Source: Branchiostoma lanceolatum
Taxonomy: Eukaryota; Chordata; Leptocardii; Amphioxiformes; Branchiostomatidae
Assembly (NCBI RefSeq): GCF_035083965.1
Contig: NC_089726.1
Location: forward strand, 253,001 to 317,000
Direction: 5' to 3'
DNA length: 64,000 bases
The notes under the pieces: model-generated
Databases searched by the model: none
Told to the model about the DNA's origin: nothing
The model's input: only the letters and a program-made list of their open reading frames with translations
Shown here: positions 13,301 to 25,200 of the stretch, piece by piece
Layout: each line of letters opens with the position of its first letter
Position numbering within the stretch: the stretch's first letter is position 1
Translations under genes and position numbers: made by a program

Positions 13301-13490
13301 ATTCGATCCGTGAATACCTTAGTGTTGGAAGAAAGTTTAGCATTGTATTATACTTAACATTCTCGTCCCCCCCCCCCAGCTAATGGAGTGGAAATGGGAC
13401 CAGTCGAGACAACAGAGACAACGGCAGGACCAGCTGGACAGGGAGATCATGAAGTACAACCCCATCAACTGGAGCGGCTCACTCAAGTAG
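7304..13490 (+). CDS. Unrecognised 267-residue charged helical protein, five exons
   Basis: Exons are 7304-7448, 10747-10956, 11386-11533, 12637-12826 and 13380-13490, and the lengths sum to 804 bases with all phases matching (1, 1, 2, 0). The start is the ATG at 7304 (MSSDMKARLTAGPPRSPWQL), the first in the exon's frame; TAG is at 13488-13490. Residues about 50-120 are Pro/Arg-rich with a five-Met run. Residues about 120-170 include HNLQRSLTMQQAQHF and NSWRKPYYGTP. Residues about 170-267 are strongly helical and charged (ILQEQMAERMQMQRESFRDR), ending in NPINWSGSLK. No signal peptide or membrane span is seen. The style resembles small axonemal or microtubule-binding proteins, but that is inference only. 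Exon 2, 3 and 4 edges and the stop codon all have tandem copies beside them. Poly(A) signal candidate is at 14805. Confidence 0.75.
8560..8720. repeat. Short repeats with core ACCTGTAATGTTATCA
   Basis: Five or six decayed copies in the long first intron of the 267-residue protein gene. The rest of 7449-9800 shows no gene. Confidence 0.5.
9822..10050. repeat. 57-base minisatellite in intron 1
   Basis: Three and a half nearly identical units containing ACACGCTCGGCTGAGCCCCC and GTGGCAATGAGATTGTGAAG. The unit length is divisible by three, so it creates an open frame on the minus strand, which I treat as an artefact. Confidence 0.8.
10272..10358. mobile_element. Hairpin MITE, arms TTACTCAAGCAATTGGATAA
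   Basis: Two about 40-base arms (TACGCCAAAAATAATTACTC and its complement with two mismatches) meet at AAATTCAAAATTTT. A relative with a larger loop is at 38095-38245, and the flanking GACATCCAGGTARTAAGATAC recurs at about 30868. Confidence 0.65.
10600..10746 (+). repeat. Copies of the 5' edge of exon 10747-10956
   Basis: At 10653 and, more decayed, at 10614, an acceptor CAG is followed by ATTTTGCCGGAGAGCC as in the true exon. The nearer copy runs through the five-ATG repeat before diverging into a GTTT-rich spacer. Confidence 0.75.
11534..12275 (+). repeat. 90-base array copying the 3' half and donor of exon 11386-11533
   Basis: About eight units follow the true donor at 11534. Each holds about 60 bases of exon (HNSWRKPYYGTPAEKESHR), a donor CACAG|GTAAGT and about 30 bases of intron. 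One unit is shortened near 11895-11930 and the final unit has lost its donor. Reading through any donor meets TAA at once, so no unit can extend the exon without splicing. The unit length of 90 is a multiple of three. Confidence 0.85.
12520..12636 (+). repeat. Copy of the 5' edge of exon 12637-12826
   Basis: CATCTGCAG|GAAGGACATCC at about 12530 repeats the acceptor and the first 45 bases of the exon, but carries an in-frame TAG (CTTTAGGAGCAG) and a decayed end. The TGATTGATGATT intron stretch is duplicated too. Confidence 0.75.
12827..13379. other. Intron 4 of the 267-residue protein gene
   Basis: No gene. Bases about 13265-13350 contain CTGAAGAAGGCGACAGTGG followed by TCGTCGAAC, a motif type common at the ends of dispersed animal repeats, so this is probably a repeat fragment. 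A C run precedes the final acceptor. Confidence 0.4.
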
Positions 13491-14035
13491 CACCGAAAAC
13501 CCCTTCACACCCCCATCAACTGGAGCGGCTCACTCAAGTAGCACCAAAAACCCTTTTACACCCCCATCAACTGGAGCGGCTCACTCAAGTAGCACCGAAA
13601 ACCCCTTCACACCCCCATCAACTGGAGCGGCTCACTCAAGTAGCACAGAAACCCCCTTCAAACCCCCATCAACTGGAGCGGCTCACTCAAGTAGCACCAA
13701 AAACCCTTTTACACCCCCATCAACTGGAGCGGCTCACTCAAGTAGCACCGAAAACCCTTTTACACCCCCATCAACTGGAGCGGCTCACTCAAGTAGCACC
13801 GAAAACCCTTTCACACCCCATCAACTGGAGCGGCTCACTCAAGTAGCACCGAAAACCCCTTCACACCCCCATCAACTGGAGCGGCTCACTCAAGTAGCAC
13901 CAAAAACCCCTTCACACCCGCATCAACTGGAGCGGCTCACTAAAGTAGCACCGAAACCCCCTTCACACCCGCATCAACTGGAGCGGCTCACTAAAGTAGC
14001 ACCAAAAACCCCTTCACACCCCCATCAACTGGAAC
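13455..14035 (+). repeat. 53-base array copying the C-terminal codons and stop
   Basis: Eleven units of CCCCATCAACTGGAGCGGCT plus CACTCAAGTAGCACC follow the true stop at 13488-13490. Each repeats the codons for PINWSGSLK and TAG with a spacer ending AACCCCTTCACA. Two units have CACTAAAGTAG. The array lies in the 3' UTR. Confidence 0.85.
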
Positions 14036-14804
14036 TGAACCTCCCTCTGATTGGTGCCAACTGCTGTGACCTTGAGCCATCATACATGTATGACCTTCAG
14101 CTGCAGAGACTTTTTGTGCCACTTCTCTCCGAGAGGAACAATGTTGGCTTTTCCCCGACAGCAAACTTTCACCGTTTGACTTTATGTGAAGGAAACAGTT
14201 CGAGTAGGTGCCAACAGTCTAAGACACGGTTTAATTCTATGGACATTGTAAAAGGTTCCTGCTGAAGCCGTCGGCTGTTTAAGATAATCTTGTTCGTGAT
14301 GAAGGGCGGGGAAAAGGGGGAACTTGACATGTAAATAAGATTTGAATTTGTAAAGCTGAGATTTGTTACTTTATCCCTGGCCGAAAAATATTTTGGCAAG
14401 TGTTACAGGAGTGCATTTAGCTGGAAACATGGGTCTCCCTTTATTGCACGCTTCCGTTTGTCATGAAAGTTTGTACAAAGTCACGGATTAAAGCACGCTT
14501 GATATGAAGATTCCTAAAACTAACCCTTTCCTGAGGACAGTTGTAATAATAGTTATTCAAACCACGGTTTTGATCTGAGTTGAATTCACCTTCAAGTGAG
14601 ACCCAGAAGTGGCCGAAGCCTCCGTATCTTGTCCAGGCCAGTTCCGAACTTGTTTCTTAAACTGGACAGCTCTGAACTGCTATGCTGCTACAAATGTACA
14701 TATCTTTGTGTGTCATGGGAAAAGGTTGGGTTTAAAGTTAAAGCACTAGACTCGTTTGATATGATTTGATTGTTTGACTAATGATGATGTTTGAAAATTA
14801 TGCG

Positions 14805-14810
14805 AATAAA
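14805..14810 (+). promoter_or_regulatory. Candidate poly(A) signal AATAAA
   Basis: Canonical hexamer about 1.3 kb after the stop codon of the 267-residue protein gene and before the next mobile element. Bases 14036-14800 read as 3' UTR without other features. Confidence 0.45.
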
Positions 14811-14936
14811 TCTGTACAATATCCAACATTTACCTGACTGTGATATTTTTGTGAGTGTCTGTCAACAAAAAACTGGGACAGAATCTTCACAACTAGTTAG
14901 AAGCAGACTTTGGTGAAGAAAAAACTGCCATCGTAA

Positions 14937-15123
14937 GGCCACACCAATTTAATTTCTTGGTTAACGGATTTTTATTTTCAAAATTTTTATTTTCAAAATT
15001 TTAAAAAGAATTCATGAAAACAGAAGGCTGGCCCAGCCTTCTGTTTTCATTTTTTTTTTTTCTAAATTTTTTTTTTTTTGGAAAATAAAAATCCGTTAAC
15101 CAAGAAATTAAATTGGTGTGGCC
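14937..15123. mobile_element. Palindromic MITE with TAA target duplication
   Basis: Ends are perfect inverted repeats of over 40 bases starting GGCCACACCAATTTAATTTC. TAA flanks both ends (14934-14936 and 15124-15126). The loop contains a second inverted repeat, CAGAAGGCTGG/CCAGCCTTCTG. The three-base TAA duplication fits the PIF/Harbinger superfamily. A relative with TTA duplications is at 29104-29510. Confidence 0.8.
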
Positions 15124-15238
15124 TAAGGACCTTACAGGGGGAGGGGAAAAATGGACAGTTTGAAACAGTTAGATGGCCACTGAATAGAACTGTAGCTTCA
15201 GACATGTTACATATGTCAACAAGAGTTCTACGACCTCA

Positions 15239-17102
15239 TACCTTCGCGAAATGATTTTGACCTTTATGACTGACGTATTAGGAGTGTTTTTCATCAATCA
15301 AAAATCATACCAGTTGATCCTCCTCACCCAAATAACATAAGTTGTCCAAACCTCCTTGTTATGATTATGAGCTTAACAAAGAAGGTTATGCTAACATTTT
15401 TCATCAATAAAGCAAATAAGCTCCTTATTAGCATAATTTGATTCAATGGTGTTCACATTCACACAACTTCTAAATGCAACAAGTATGAAATTGCCGTTAT
15501 TTACTAGTATGGAATGATAGTAGTTTCTCATGAATTATGCAAATTAGGCCTACATTTGCATAATTTCTATCTATTGACATTCCTCTCTTCCTCAGTTACA
15601 AATGTCACATATTTGAATAGTCATATCATGGAACACAGCAGGTTTTTAAAATTGCCTCATTAATTATAATCTGATTTGCATAATTATCATCCAATCATAC
15701 AAAGCATCACATAAGCTATCTACATACCAAAAATCATGACCATCCATCAAGCCCATCTCGAGTTATATTATTTTCTCATTAATTATGTAAATGAGGTTCT
15801 CATTTGCATAGCTGATATCTATTAATATTTCTCTCTTCCTCAGTTACATATGTCACATGTTTGCGAGTCCTATCATGGAAATTGATGAATGTATAAACTT
15901 TCCTCATTAATTAAGCAAATTAGTTACTGATTTGCATAATAAGTATCCAATCATGTACATCATCGCTCAAGCTATGTACATGCAAAAAATCATGACCTTC
16001 CATCAAGCCCTTCTTGAGTTATTCCCTTTCAAAGTCTGAAGCAAAACCTACCCCTGCAGTTCCAAAAAAGTTGCTAGGGGGCCCAAACCTATACCACTTA
16101 CTCTCTGCCCAACGAGCTATCTACCACTCAAAAATCAGTTCCATAGCATGTCCACAACACGAGATATCATAACAGGAAGTTCCGCTGCAGTACCGTAACA
16201 AGCCGATAGGGGGCCCAAAATCTAATCATTTTCAGGTTTCATCGAGACCTACCAACATACCAAATACCAAGACAATCCTTCCAAGAATTCTCGACTTATC
16301 GTGTTCACTAACAGACACACAGACATGCTCGGTATTCCCATGCTGTGGCACTGCATTAATGACTGTTCTTACTCATATAAGGCCGTGTATATCCAACTTT
16401 GGTCAAAATTTGTATGTTTCAGTCTTTTAATTGGTGTAAGGAGATATCTTTGTGGTTTGGTTTCACATGCTCCGAGTGGACTCTTCCAGGCTGGGAGTAG
16501 GTCAAAGTTGACGATTGTTTTCGTCTGTCAGCTGTTACGAGAGAACGAGCTGGTCAACTGTCTATTTTCTTTGCATGATTCTAAAGTAGACAGATGTGGC
16601 TTTCTGGTGCATAAGAATTTTTGGGGCTTGCAATTAAGGTGAATCCTTTTCTGAGCCCTTGTTTTAGTGCTTTAAAGCATTACTGCCTATATGGGCAAGC
16701 CTATCTCTTGTATCTGCCCTACAGCTGGCTGATAGCCAATTTGTCCCTGGCAGTACATGTAACTGACGTTTCCTGCCTGCCTCATGACCCCTCATGACCC
16801 CTCATGACCAACTTTGCCCCCCATCTACCCGTATCAATATCCCCTGAAACAATACAGCCCACACGTCGCAACCAGAACGCATAGTAAAGCATACAATTGA
16901 ACACATTTTTACACTTTTCTCGTTAATTATGCAAAACACTTCGCCCAAAATCTAATCATCTTGAGATTTGCCACATACACACCGACACACCAACTACGAC
17001 AACAAACCATCCAGGCGTTCTCGACTTATTCTGTTCACTAACAGACACACAGACAAGCACCATCGAATAACCTACTCGACGAAACCATTCGTCGCGAAGG
17101 TA
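15239..17102. mobile_element. 1.9 kb non-autonomous DNA element, ends TACCTTCGCGA
   Basis: TACCTTCGCGA at 15239 faces TCGCGAAGGTA ending at 17102. Inside, a roughly 250-base segment is repeated (CTCATTAATTATG with TTTGCATAAT, then CTCTCTTCCTCAGTTACA, at about 15530 and 15770). CGACTTATCGTGTTCACTAA with ACAGACACACAGACA occurs at about 16290 and again at 17020. No transposase is recognisable. The short open frames look random. Confidence 0.55.
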
Positions 17103-17379
17103 ATTAAGGTCAACCAACTGGATACATTCTGTAAAGAGGCAGATATTTCAGATAGTTTATCAGTGACAGAGAATATTCATTCTCAGTCACTGATAAAAGA
17201 TAGTCGAATCCGATGCTATCTGACAAGTCTTAAGAGAATTTACCCAGATGCTTGATTTATTCTGTATTACATATTTCAGACATGTTAAGTTGGAGAGAGG
17301 GACTGTGCCTGCATAAAGAAGCATGAACTTTGTTGTAATATTGAAGCCCTGTAAATATATTGCAAAGGGTTTGGTTATG

Positions 17380-17600
17380 GAGAAACACGTATTTCCCATG
17401 TCCTAAGCCCAGCAATAGGGTTTGGGTTGGCGTTAGGAAGGGCATCCAGCCGTAAAAACTCTTGCTACAAAAAAAGACTTGCACTTGATGAGGAGTTCTG
17501 GGGCTTCCCCATCCATGTGCAAGCACGTCTAACCCCCAGATGATGGGGGAACAAAAGACGTAAAACTGGATAGAGAGAGAGAGAGAAAAACTTGATGAAG
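17380..17600. mobile_element. Fragment resembling an RTE-type LINE or SINE 3' end
   Basis: AGGAAGGGCATCCAGCCGTA and the preceding GCCCAGCAATAGGG are typical of 3' ends of RTE-like elements, followed here by (GA)n at 17575-17588. No coding remains. Assigned from memory of the motif only. Confidence 0.4.
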
Positions 17601-18770
17601 AAACCTAGCCTCCGTAGCAGGCTCTACAAATCAGGCTTTTGGGAGGGGGGCTTATATAGATTAATGTGCCTTTTTTCTGATGGCATACTACTAGTATCAC
17701 TTTTGCTTGTATTTGGTTCCTCATACACATTAGTCACCTCCATAAAACCCACAAGAAACCTGGATCAGAACTGGTATGCCATTAGAGAAGAGCTCATTTT
17801 AAGCCCCCCAAAAGCCTGACTTGTATAGAAGCTAGTTAAGGAGACAACTCTGCTTGGAAAGGACCATCCAGACAGCTGTACTTAACGCCACAGGAATAAA
17901 CTTTATTATATTGCAACACTGGATATACAGATACATTATTGATACATATGTCAGGTCTCTGCCCCAACATGGAGAATTGGCAACAACTTACGGCAAAACA
18001 AATGACACATGCGACGCAGACACACAGACATTTAGGGTTGAGCAAAGCTACAATTTGTCACCTAAAGCAGCACCTTCCACACTAACTACACCTTACAGAA
18101 ATCTGGGAGCGTAGCGGTACATCATATATCATATTATAGAATTCTAAGACAATGAGTTCTAAAGGTTGAATGTCACAACTTATATCCAAAAGGAGAATTC
18201 TGTATTTTTCTTTACAAGACAAACTTGAATCGTTGTCGGTTAAAGATGTTTGTTTCATTTGTAATGGTTAACTTTTGTTTACAAAGTATGACACTCAAAA
18301 TGGGAATCCACATGAGCCTAGATGTGGCTGCAGTACCAAAAGGTTTTGCCAGGTGGTGCCCAGGCTCAGTCTTCTGAAAATGAGCAGTTCTGAATTTCTA
18401 TCTGTTCAAGCAGCTCAGCATGATTGTTTCACTTTTTCCCATCACAACTGAAATTCTATAATTGTACTGAAAGTTGTTAACTTAATCTAACGATGACAAG
18501 AGTCCAGTTCAATTTTCGGCCGTATCCAAAATCGTCAGATATTCCCCCCCACTTCCCCTGACATGCACTGATGTTAGGAGGTGTGACCTCTTGCAGTGAC
18601 CCACTCCTGACATCAGACTTACCAAACATCAGTGCAAGTCAGTCAATAACCCGAGGAAGACAAAAATTCAGCCAGTCACCATTCTTTTCTGTTAAAACTT
18701 AATAATATTGTACTGTACCAAGACAGATGAATTTTCTATTGTATGATATTGTGTTAACTGTTCAGTTGCT
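17601..18770. other. Stretch without a supportable gene
   Basis: AT-rich sequence with short random open frames. A partial inverted repeat around CACTGATGTTAGGAG and CTCCTGACATCAG (18560-18650) suggests another MITE fragment. It probably includes the 3' flank of the minus-strand PRAF2-like gene. Confidence 0.4.
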
Positions 18771-18771
18771 G

Positions 18772-19257
18772 CAGTACTGACAGGTCCTGCTAGGGGGCGC
18801 TGCTCAGGACCCGGCCTCCTGCTCCTGCCCGAGCGCCTCCAGCAGGATCCCATCGGTACTGCAGTACTGACAGGTCCTGCTAGGGGGCGCTGCTCAGGAC
18901 CCGGCCTCCTGCTCCTGCCCGAGCGCCTCCAGCAGGATGCCCATCGGTACTGCAGTACTGACAGGTCCTGCTAGGGGGCGCTGCTCAGGACCTGGCCTCC
19001 TGCTCCTGCCCGAGCGCCTCCAGCAGGATGCCCATCGGTACTGCAGTACTGACAGGTCCTGCTAGGGGGCGCTGCTCAGGACCCGGCCTCCTGCTCCTGC
19101 CCCAGCGCCTCCAGCAGGATGCCCATCGGCACTGCAGTACTGACAGGTCCTGCTAGAGGGCGCTGCTCAGGACCCGGCCTCCTGCTCCTGCCCGAGCGCC
19201 TCCAGCAGGATGCCCATCGGTAATGCAGTACTGACAGGACCTGCTAGGGGGCGCTGC
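18772..19257 (-). repeat. 92-base array copying the PRAF2-like C-terminus and stop
   Basis: Five to six units lie 3' of the true stop codon. On the minus strand each reads [17 protein letters not shown] followed by TGA, then GCAGCGCCCCCTAGCAGG. One unit has lost a base in the ATG region. Copies are about 97% alike, so the array is young. Confidence 0.85.
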
Positions 19258-22200
19258 TCAGGACCCCGCCTCCTGTTCCTGCCCCAGCGCCTCCAGCAGG
19301 ATGCCCATCGGCGTGCGCTTGATGCCGATCGACTCCACCTTGTTACTCAGCTTGTTCTTCAGGTTTCGCATCCGCATAGAGGCGTGCACAAGGACAACTG
19401 GACAGGAAACAAACAAACAAATAACTGTTTACTACCTTCGCTACTACAGGACTCTGCCAAAGACCTTACCTAGCAGAGGTGACCTTACCTAGCAGAGGTG
19501 ACCTTACCTAGCAGAGGTGACCTTACCTAGCAGAGGCAGTGTGGTGCCTAGCAATGTGACCTTACCTAGCAGATGTGAGCTTACCTAGCATGTGTGAGCT
19601 TACCCAGCAGGGGTAAGGGGAAAACCCTGTATAGGTACCCGTACCCGTATAGGTACCCGTATAGGTATACCGGTATACCCCATTTGGGGCCCCAACAAGC
19701 CAGAAAACACGCTATTGGCACATTGATATAAGACACAAACAGTTGACTATACTTGGTCAGAAAATAACTGAACAATCATATCTTGCGATATTTTTGATTT
19801 CTATGAAGGACAGAGTTTTGGAAAATATGGAATTTGCGAAGTTCGTACGGAGCGCGCGCCTATCAGAACGTGCGAGCACCGATCTCGGAGACCTTTCAAC
19901 TAAACCTGTTCTGAAAAGAAATAGAAAAGACACTAAAACTATCAGCCTTAAAGTTTCCGGTTTTCATTATCTTCAGATGCAATACTCATGATCTGTTTGG
20001 CTGGAGCTGCCAGTAAGCCTGCGTAAAACCTACGGGAAACGCCCGGTTCTCCGATGCACGGAAGGTCCGCCATGACACATGTGCTAACTAGCCGCTTAGA
20101 CGGAAAGTAACCACTTATTGCGACACAAACATTACGGCCATTCGGCGTGGTTTGTCTGAATATGCCGTGCTCGGTCTCTGTCTTTAGCGTGAGGCATTTC
20201 CTGTAGATTTTCCGTATTAAACCATTTCAGAACGGGTTTAGTTGAAAGTAGTCTGGGTGCCATCCTAGTTCTACCGGGGCTCCTACACTCGCTACCAATG
20301 TGGAGACCGTAAAAAACAGCCCGCTGGATGCCCCATATAACGGCCGTCATAGCGTGTATCCTGACTTGTTGGGGCCCCAAATGGGGTATACCGGTATACC
20401 TATACGGGTACCTATACGGGTACCGGTACCTATGGGGGCACCCCCTAGTTTATTTTGGGTCTCAATTCGAGTTTGCACACCCCTAAGTCTAGCGACCGTC
20501 TCTTCCAGGAAATACTTCTGAGCCAAAACAACTGTGAATGGGAATGAAGGCTATCCCTCTAGCTACAAGGAAACCCGACTTTCGGTTTCTTCAACCTTTG
20601 TAATGTTAGTAAATATAAGAGGGAAAAAGTATTTTTCCGTCAAAAATGAGGCGCAAAATTTGGCATTTTCCCGTGGAACTAAATACATCACAAAATTTTT
20701 TGACACGAAAATGACTGTTAGTGTCAGAAAGAGAAAACTCCAAGGTATAATCAAGCCCATTATAAAGAAAATCCTACCACTGTGATTTTCACAATAACCC
20801 GACGCGCGAGGTAATGCAACACGGCCGAAAGAACGCAACAAAGGTCAATCGGGGTCGACTGGGCAGTTTACCTTCAACGCGTATGGATATCCGGAAGTAA
20901 GGCTCGGATCGAAACGCAATTTCCACCCAAAACACACCAATTCATGCGCTTTTCGGCCATGTTAGTATCTAATGTCAGTTCGAAGCACATTTTGAGAAAT
21001 GTGAACTCAAACCCAGACCCTCGAAACCCTTTCGTCCCTTTTTTGTCGCGGACTACCATGGACCACTGTCGCGGAAGAACTGGTGCGTGCACCGTTAATA
21101 TATGCAAATCATAATTGATATCATATATGACTTTAACAAGGTATCCCCTATCAGCATGCGAAGTTTGACTTGTTTGCGACTTTGCGTTCTTGAGTTACAG
21201 GTGGTTGAAAGTTGCCGTGTCGGAATGCTGATTTTGCCCCTCTGGGCGGTGGTACCATTCAAGGCGCATAATCGCAATTACGTCACAATGGTAGCTTCCA
21301 CTTGAAGATGATTTTGTCCGTGAATTCACGCTAAATGAACAAGTCTTGCCGTTGAAAGGAATGTCAGTGGGGCGCACTTGCGATAGAGTAGACTTTTCTT
21401 CTATTTCTGACCGGAATAAACGCTACATACCGCCTAGAACGTAGTTGACTTCATGACGTCACAATGACTTTCACTAGCCTATCTTTTCAAGTGAGAACGG
21501 TGCCGTTTTAAGTTCCGTACTTCTACGGCTAGCCGTTTAAGTTCTTATTTTTGGCGTTAACTGATAGAGAATAGACCTAGCCTTCTTGCCCAAGTGTTTC
21601 CGCGGCCCAGATCCATGTTGTTTTGTAAAAAAACGAAGTTAAATGAGTTACCTGTGGTTAGGGTGGGGGTCTGAGCTGCACTTCTAACAGCTATGAAGGC
21701 ATAAAAGGGCATCTGCTGAGAAAAGGCCTTACAGATTGGTGTCGGTCTCGGTGCGATTAACAAGCCTAGGGATGTACCTTCTGATTTGTATGACTTTTTT
21801 GCCTGAATGTTGTAAACTAGCGCGACAGCGAACTTGACACTGAATTGGGCAGGAAAGTACGAGAATGACGTCATCGGGGCCTTTTTTCATTGAAAAACGT
21901 CTCCTACTTGACGAAGAAGCCACTATCAAACGTAAATATGCAATATTCCAGTGCCCCAGTGTTAGGGCGATGCAAAAAAGCAATATTTGGGTAAATACTA
22001 CGTCATTGATGTTCAGCATACCCACTTTGAAGTCTGTATGGCCGTGTTGGAGGGGGGGGGCATGGGGAGGGGGGCAAATCAGCTAATTATATGACATCGT
22101 ATAATCATATCAAAACTCTCGAAATCATAATTTTTTCGCTACGGTTGGGTCGGGGGACACACTCTCATGGGGAAAATGCAATTTGTTGGCTTTCTTTGCT

Positions 22201-25200
22201 GCTATTTTTTCCAGTAGATCTCCTTTAAATATATGCAAATCATAATTGATATCATATATGACTTTAACAAGGTATCCCCTATCAGCATGCGAAGTTTGAC
22301 TTGTTTGCGACTTTGCGTTCTTGAGTTACAGGTGGTTGAAAGTTGCCGTGTCGGAATGCTGATTTTGCCCCTCTGGGCGGTGGTACCATTCAAGGCGCAT
22401 AATCGCAATTACGTCACAATGGTAGCTTCCACTTGAAGATGATTTTGTCCGTGAATTCACGCTAAATGAACAAGTCTTGCCGTTGAAAGGAATGTCAGTG
22501 GGGCGCACTTGCGATAGAGTAGACTTTTCTTCTATTTCTGACCGGAATAAACGCTACATACCGCCTAGAACGTAGTTGACTTCATGACGTCACAATGACT
22601 TTCACTAGCCTATCTTTTCAAGTGAGAACGGTGCCGTTTTAAGTTCCGTACTTCTACGGCTAGCCGTTTAAGTTCTTATTTTTGGCGTTAACTGATAGAG
22701 AATAGACCTAGCCTTCTTGCCCAAGTGTTTCCGCGGCCCAGATCCATGTTGTTTTGTAAAAAAACGAAGTTAAATGAGTTACCTGTGGTTAGGGTGGGGG
22801 TCTGAGCTGCACTTCTAACAGCTATGAAGGCATAAAAGGGCATCTGCTGAGAAAAGGCCTTACAGATTGGTGTCGGTCTCGGTGCGATTAACAAGCCTAG
22901 GGATGTACCTTCTGATTTGTATGACTTTTTTGCCTGAATGTTGTAAACTAGCGCGACAGCGAACTTGACACTGAATTGGGCAGGAAAGTACGAGAATGAC
23001 GTCATCGGGGCCTTTTTTCATTGAAAAACGTCTCCTACTTGACGAAGAAGCCACTATCAAACGTAAATATGCAATATTCCAGTGCCCCAGTGTTAGGGCG
23101 ATGCAAAAAAGCAATATTTGGGTAAATACTACGTCATTGATGTTCAGCATACCCACTTTGAAGTCTGTATGGCCGTGTTGGAGGGGGGGGGGCATGGGGA
23201 GGGGGGCAAATCAGCTAATTATATGACATCGTATAATCATATCAAAACTCTCGAAATCATAATTTTTTCGCTACGGTTGGGTCGGGGGACACACTCTCAT
23301 GGGGAAAATGCAATTTGTTGGCTTTCTTTGCTGCTATTTTTTCCAGTAGATCTCCTTTAAAGGGGGCACCCCCTAGTTTATTTTGGGTCTCAATTCGAGT
23401 TTGCACACCCCTAAGTCTAGCGACCGTCTCTTCCAGGAAATACTTCTGAGCCAAAACAACTGTGAATGGGAATGAAGGCTATCCCTCTAGCTACAAGGAA
23501 ACCCGACTTTCGGTTTCTTCAACCTTTGTAATGTTAGTAAATATAAGAGGGAAAAAGTATTTTTCCGTCAAAAATGAGGCGCAAAATTTGGCATTTTCCC
23601 GTGGAACTAAATACATCACAAAATTTTTTGACACGAAAATGACTGTTAGTGTCAGAAAGAGAAAACTCCAAGGTATAATCAAGCCCATTATAAAGAAAAT
23701 CCTACCACTGTGATTTTCACAATAACCCGACGCGCGAGGTAATGCACGATGCAACACGGCCGAAAGAACGCAACAAAGGTCAATCGGGGTCGACTGGGCA
23801 GTTTACCTTCAACGCGTATGGATATCCGGAAGTAAGGCTCGGATCGAAACGCAATTTCCACCCAAAACACACCAATTCATGCGCTTTTCGGCCATGTTAG
23901 TATCTAATGTCAGTTCGAAGCACATTTTGAGAAATGTGAACTCAAACCCAGACCCTCGAAACCCTTTCGTCCCTTTTTTGTCGCGGACTACCATGGACCA
24001 CTGTCGCGGAAGAACTGGTGCGTGCACCGCTATACAGGGTTTTCCCGTTACCCGAGCTGACCCTACCTAGCAGATGTGGGATGATGCCTAGCAATATGAC
24101 ATTACCTAACAGAGGCAGGGTGATGCCTAGCGGTGACCTTACCTAGCAGAGGCAGGGTGATGCCTAGAAACATGACCTTACCTAGCAGAGGTAGGGTGAT
24201 GCCTAGCAGTGACCTTACCTAGCAGAGACAGGGTGATGCCTAGCATGTGTGACCTTACCTAGCAGAGGCAGGGTGATGCCTAGCGGTGACCTTACCTAGC
24301 AGAGGCAGGGTGATGCCTAGCAGTGACCTTACCTAGCAGAGGCAGGGTGATGCCTAGCGGTGAACTTACCTAGCAGAGGCAGGGTGATGCCTAGCAGTGA
24401 CCTTACCTAGCAGAGGCAGGGTGATGCCTAGCATGTGTGACCTTACCTAGCAGAGGCAGGGTGATGCCTAGCGGTGACCTTACCTAGCAGAGGCAGGGTG
24501 ATGCCTAGCAGTGACCTTACCTAGCAGAGGCAGGGTGATGCCTAGCATGTGTGACCTTACCTAGCAGAGGCAGGGTGATGCCTAGCAGTGACCTTACCTA
24601 GCAGAGGCAGGGTGATGCCTAGCGGTGAACTTACCTAGCAGAGGCAGGGTGATGCCTATCGGTGACCTTACCTAGCAGAGGCAGGGTAATGCCTAGCGGT
24701 GACCTTACCTAGCAGAAGCAGGGTAATGCCTAGCGGTGACCTTACCTAGCAGAGGCAGGGTGATGCCTAGCAACATGACCTTACCTAGCAGAGGTAGGGT
24801 GATGCCTAGCGGTGACCTTACCTAGCAGAGGCAGGGCGATGCCTAGCGGTGACCTTACCTAGCAGAGGCAGGGTGATGCCGAAGACGAAGACGAGCAGCA
24901 GCTGGAAGGTGCGCATGATGAAGTAGCAGGCGGCGAGCAGGCCGGCCACGCAGACCGTCGGGTGGTCCTTCTTGAACCGCTGCAGCTGCCGCTGGTTCTC
25001 AGTCAGCGCGATGAACGCCGCGAACACCACGGTAACCAGCATCGTGCCGACCAGCATCGCCAGGGGGTTCATCAGCCTGAGACAACAACAACAGGTAAAC
25101 AACAACAGGCAAACAACAGCAGGTAAACAACAGCATAACCACGGCAACCAGCATCGTGCCGACCAGCATCGCCAGGGGGTTCATCAGTCTGGGACAACAA

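Larger units (their letters stand above)
19614..24054. mobile_element. 4.4 kb composite DNA transposon in PRAF2-like intron 2
   Basis: The outer ends are inverted repeats, GGGTAAGGGGAAAACCCTG at 19614 against CAGGGTTTTCCCGTTACCC ending 24054, with one mismatch. Inside, in order: a long inverted repeat pair (19626-19696 and 20364-20433, core GTATACCGGTATACC), segment A (20434-21094), B (21097-22228), B again (22229-23360), and A again (23362-24029). B copies differ by one G in a homopolymer and A copies by one 7-base indel, so the assembly of the element is recent. No transposase, integrase or reverse transcriptase is recognisable. The target duplication is unclear because the insertion lies inside a minisatellite. 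Confidence 0.75.

Noticed and set aside
20534-23757. Open frames of 60-110 codons in the composite transposon
   Set aside because: No recognisable motif, both strands equally open, and duplicates appear only because the DNA is duplicated.
20434-24029. LTR retrotransposon with segment A as LTRs
   Set aside because: A does not begin TG and end CA, the interior has no gag, protease or reverse transcriptase, and a tandem duplicate interior plus outer inverted repeats argue against it. The possibility is not fully excluded.
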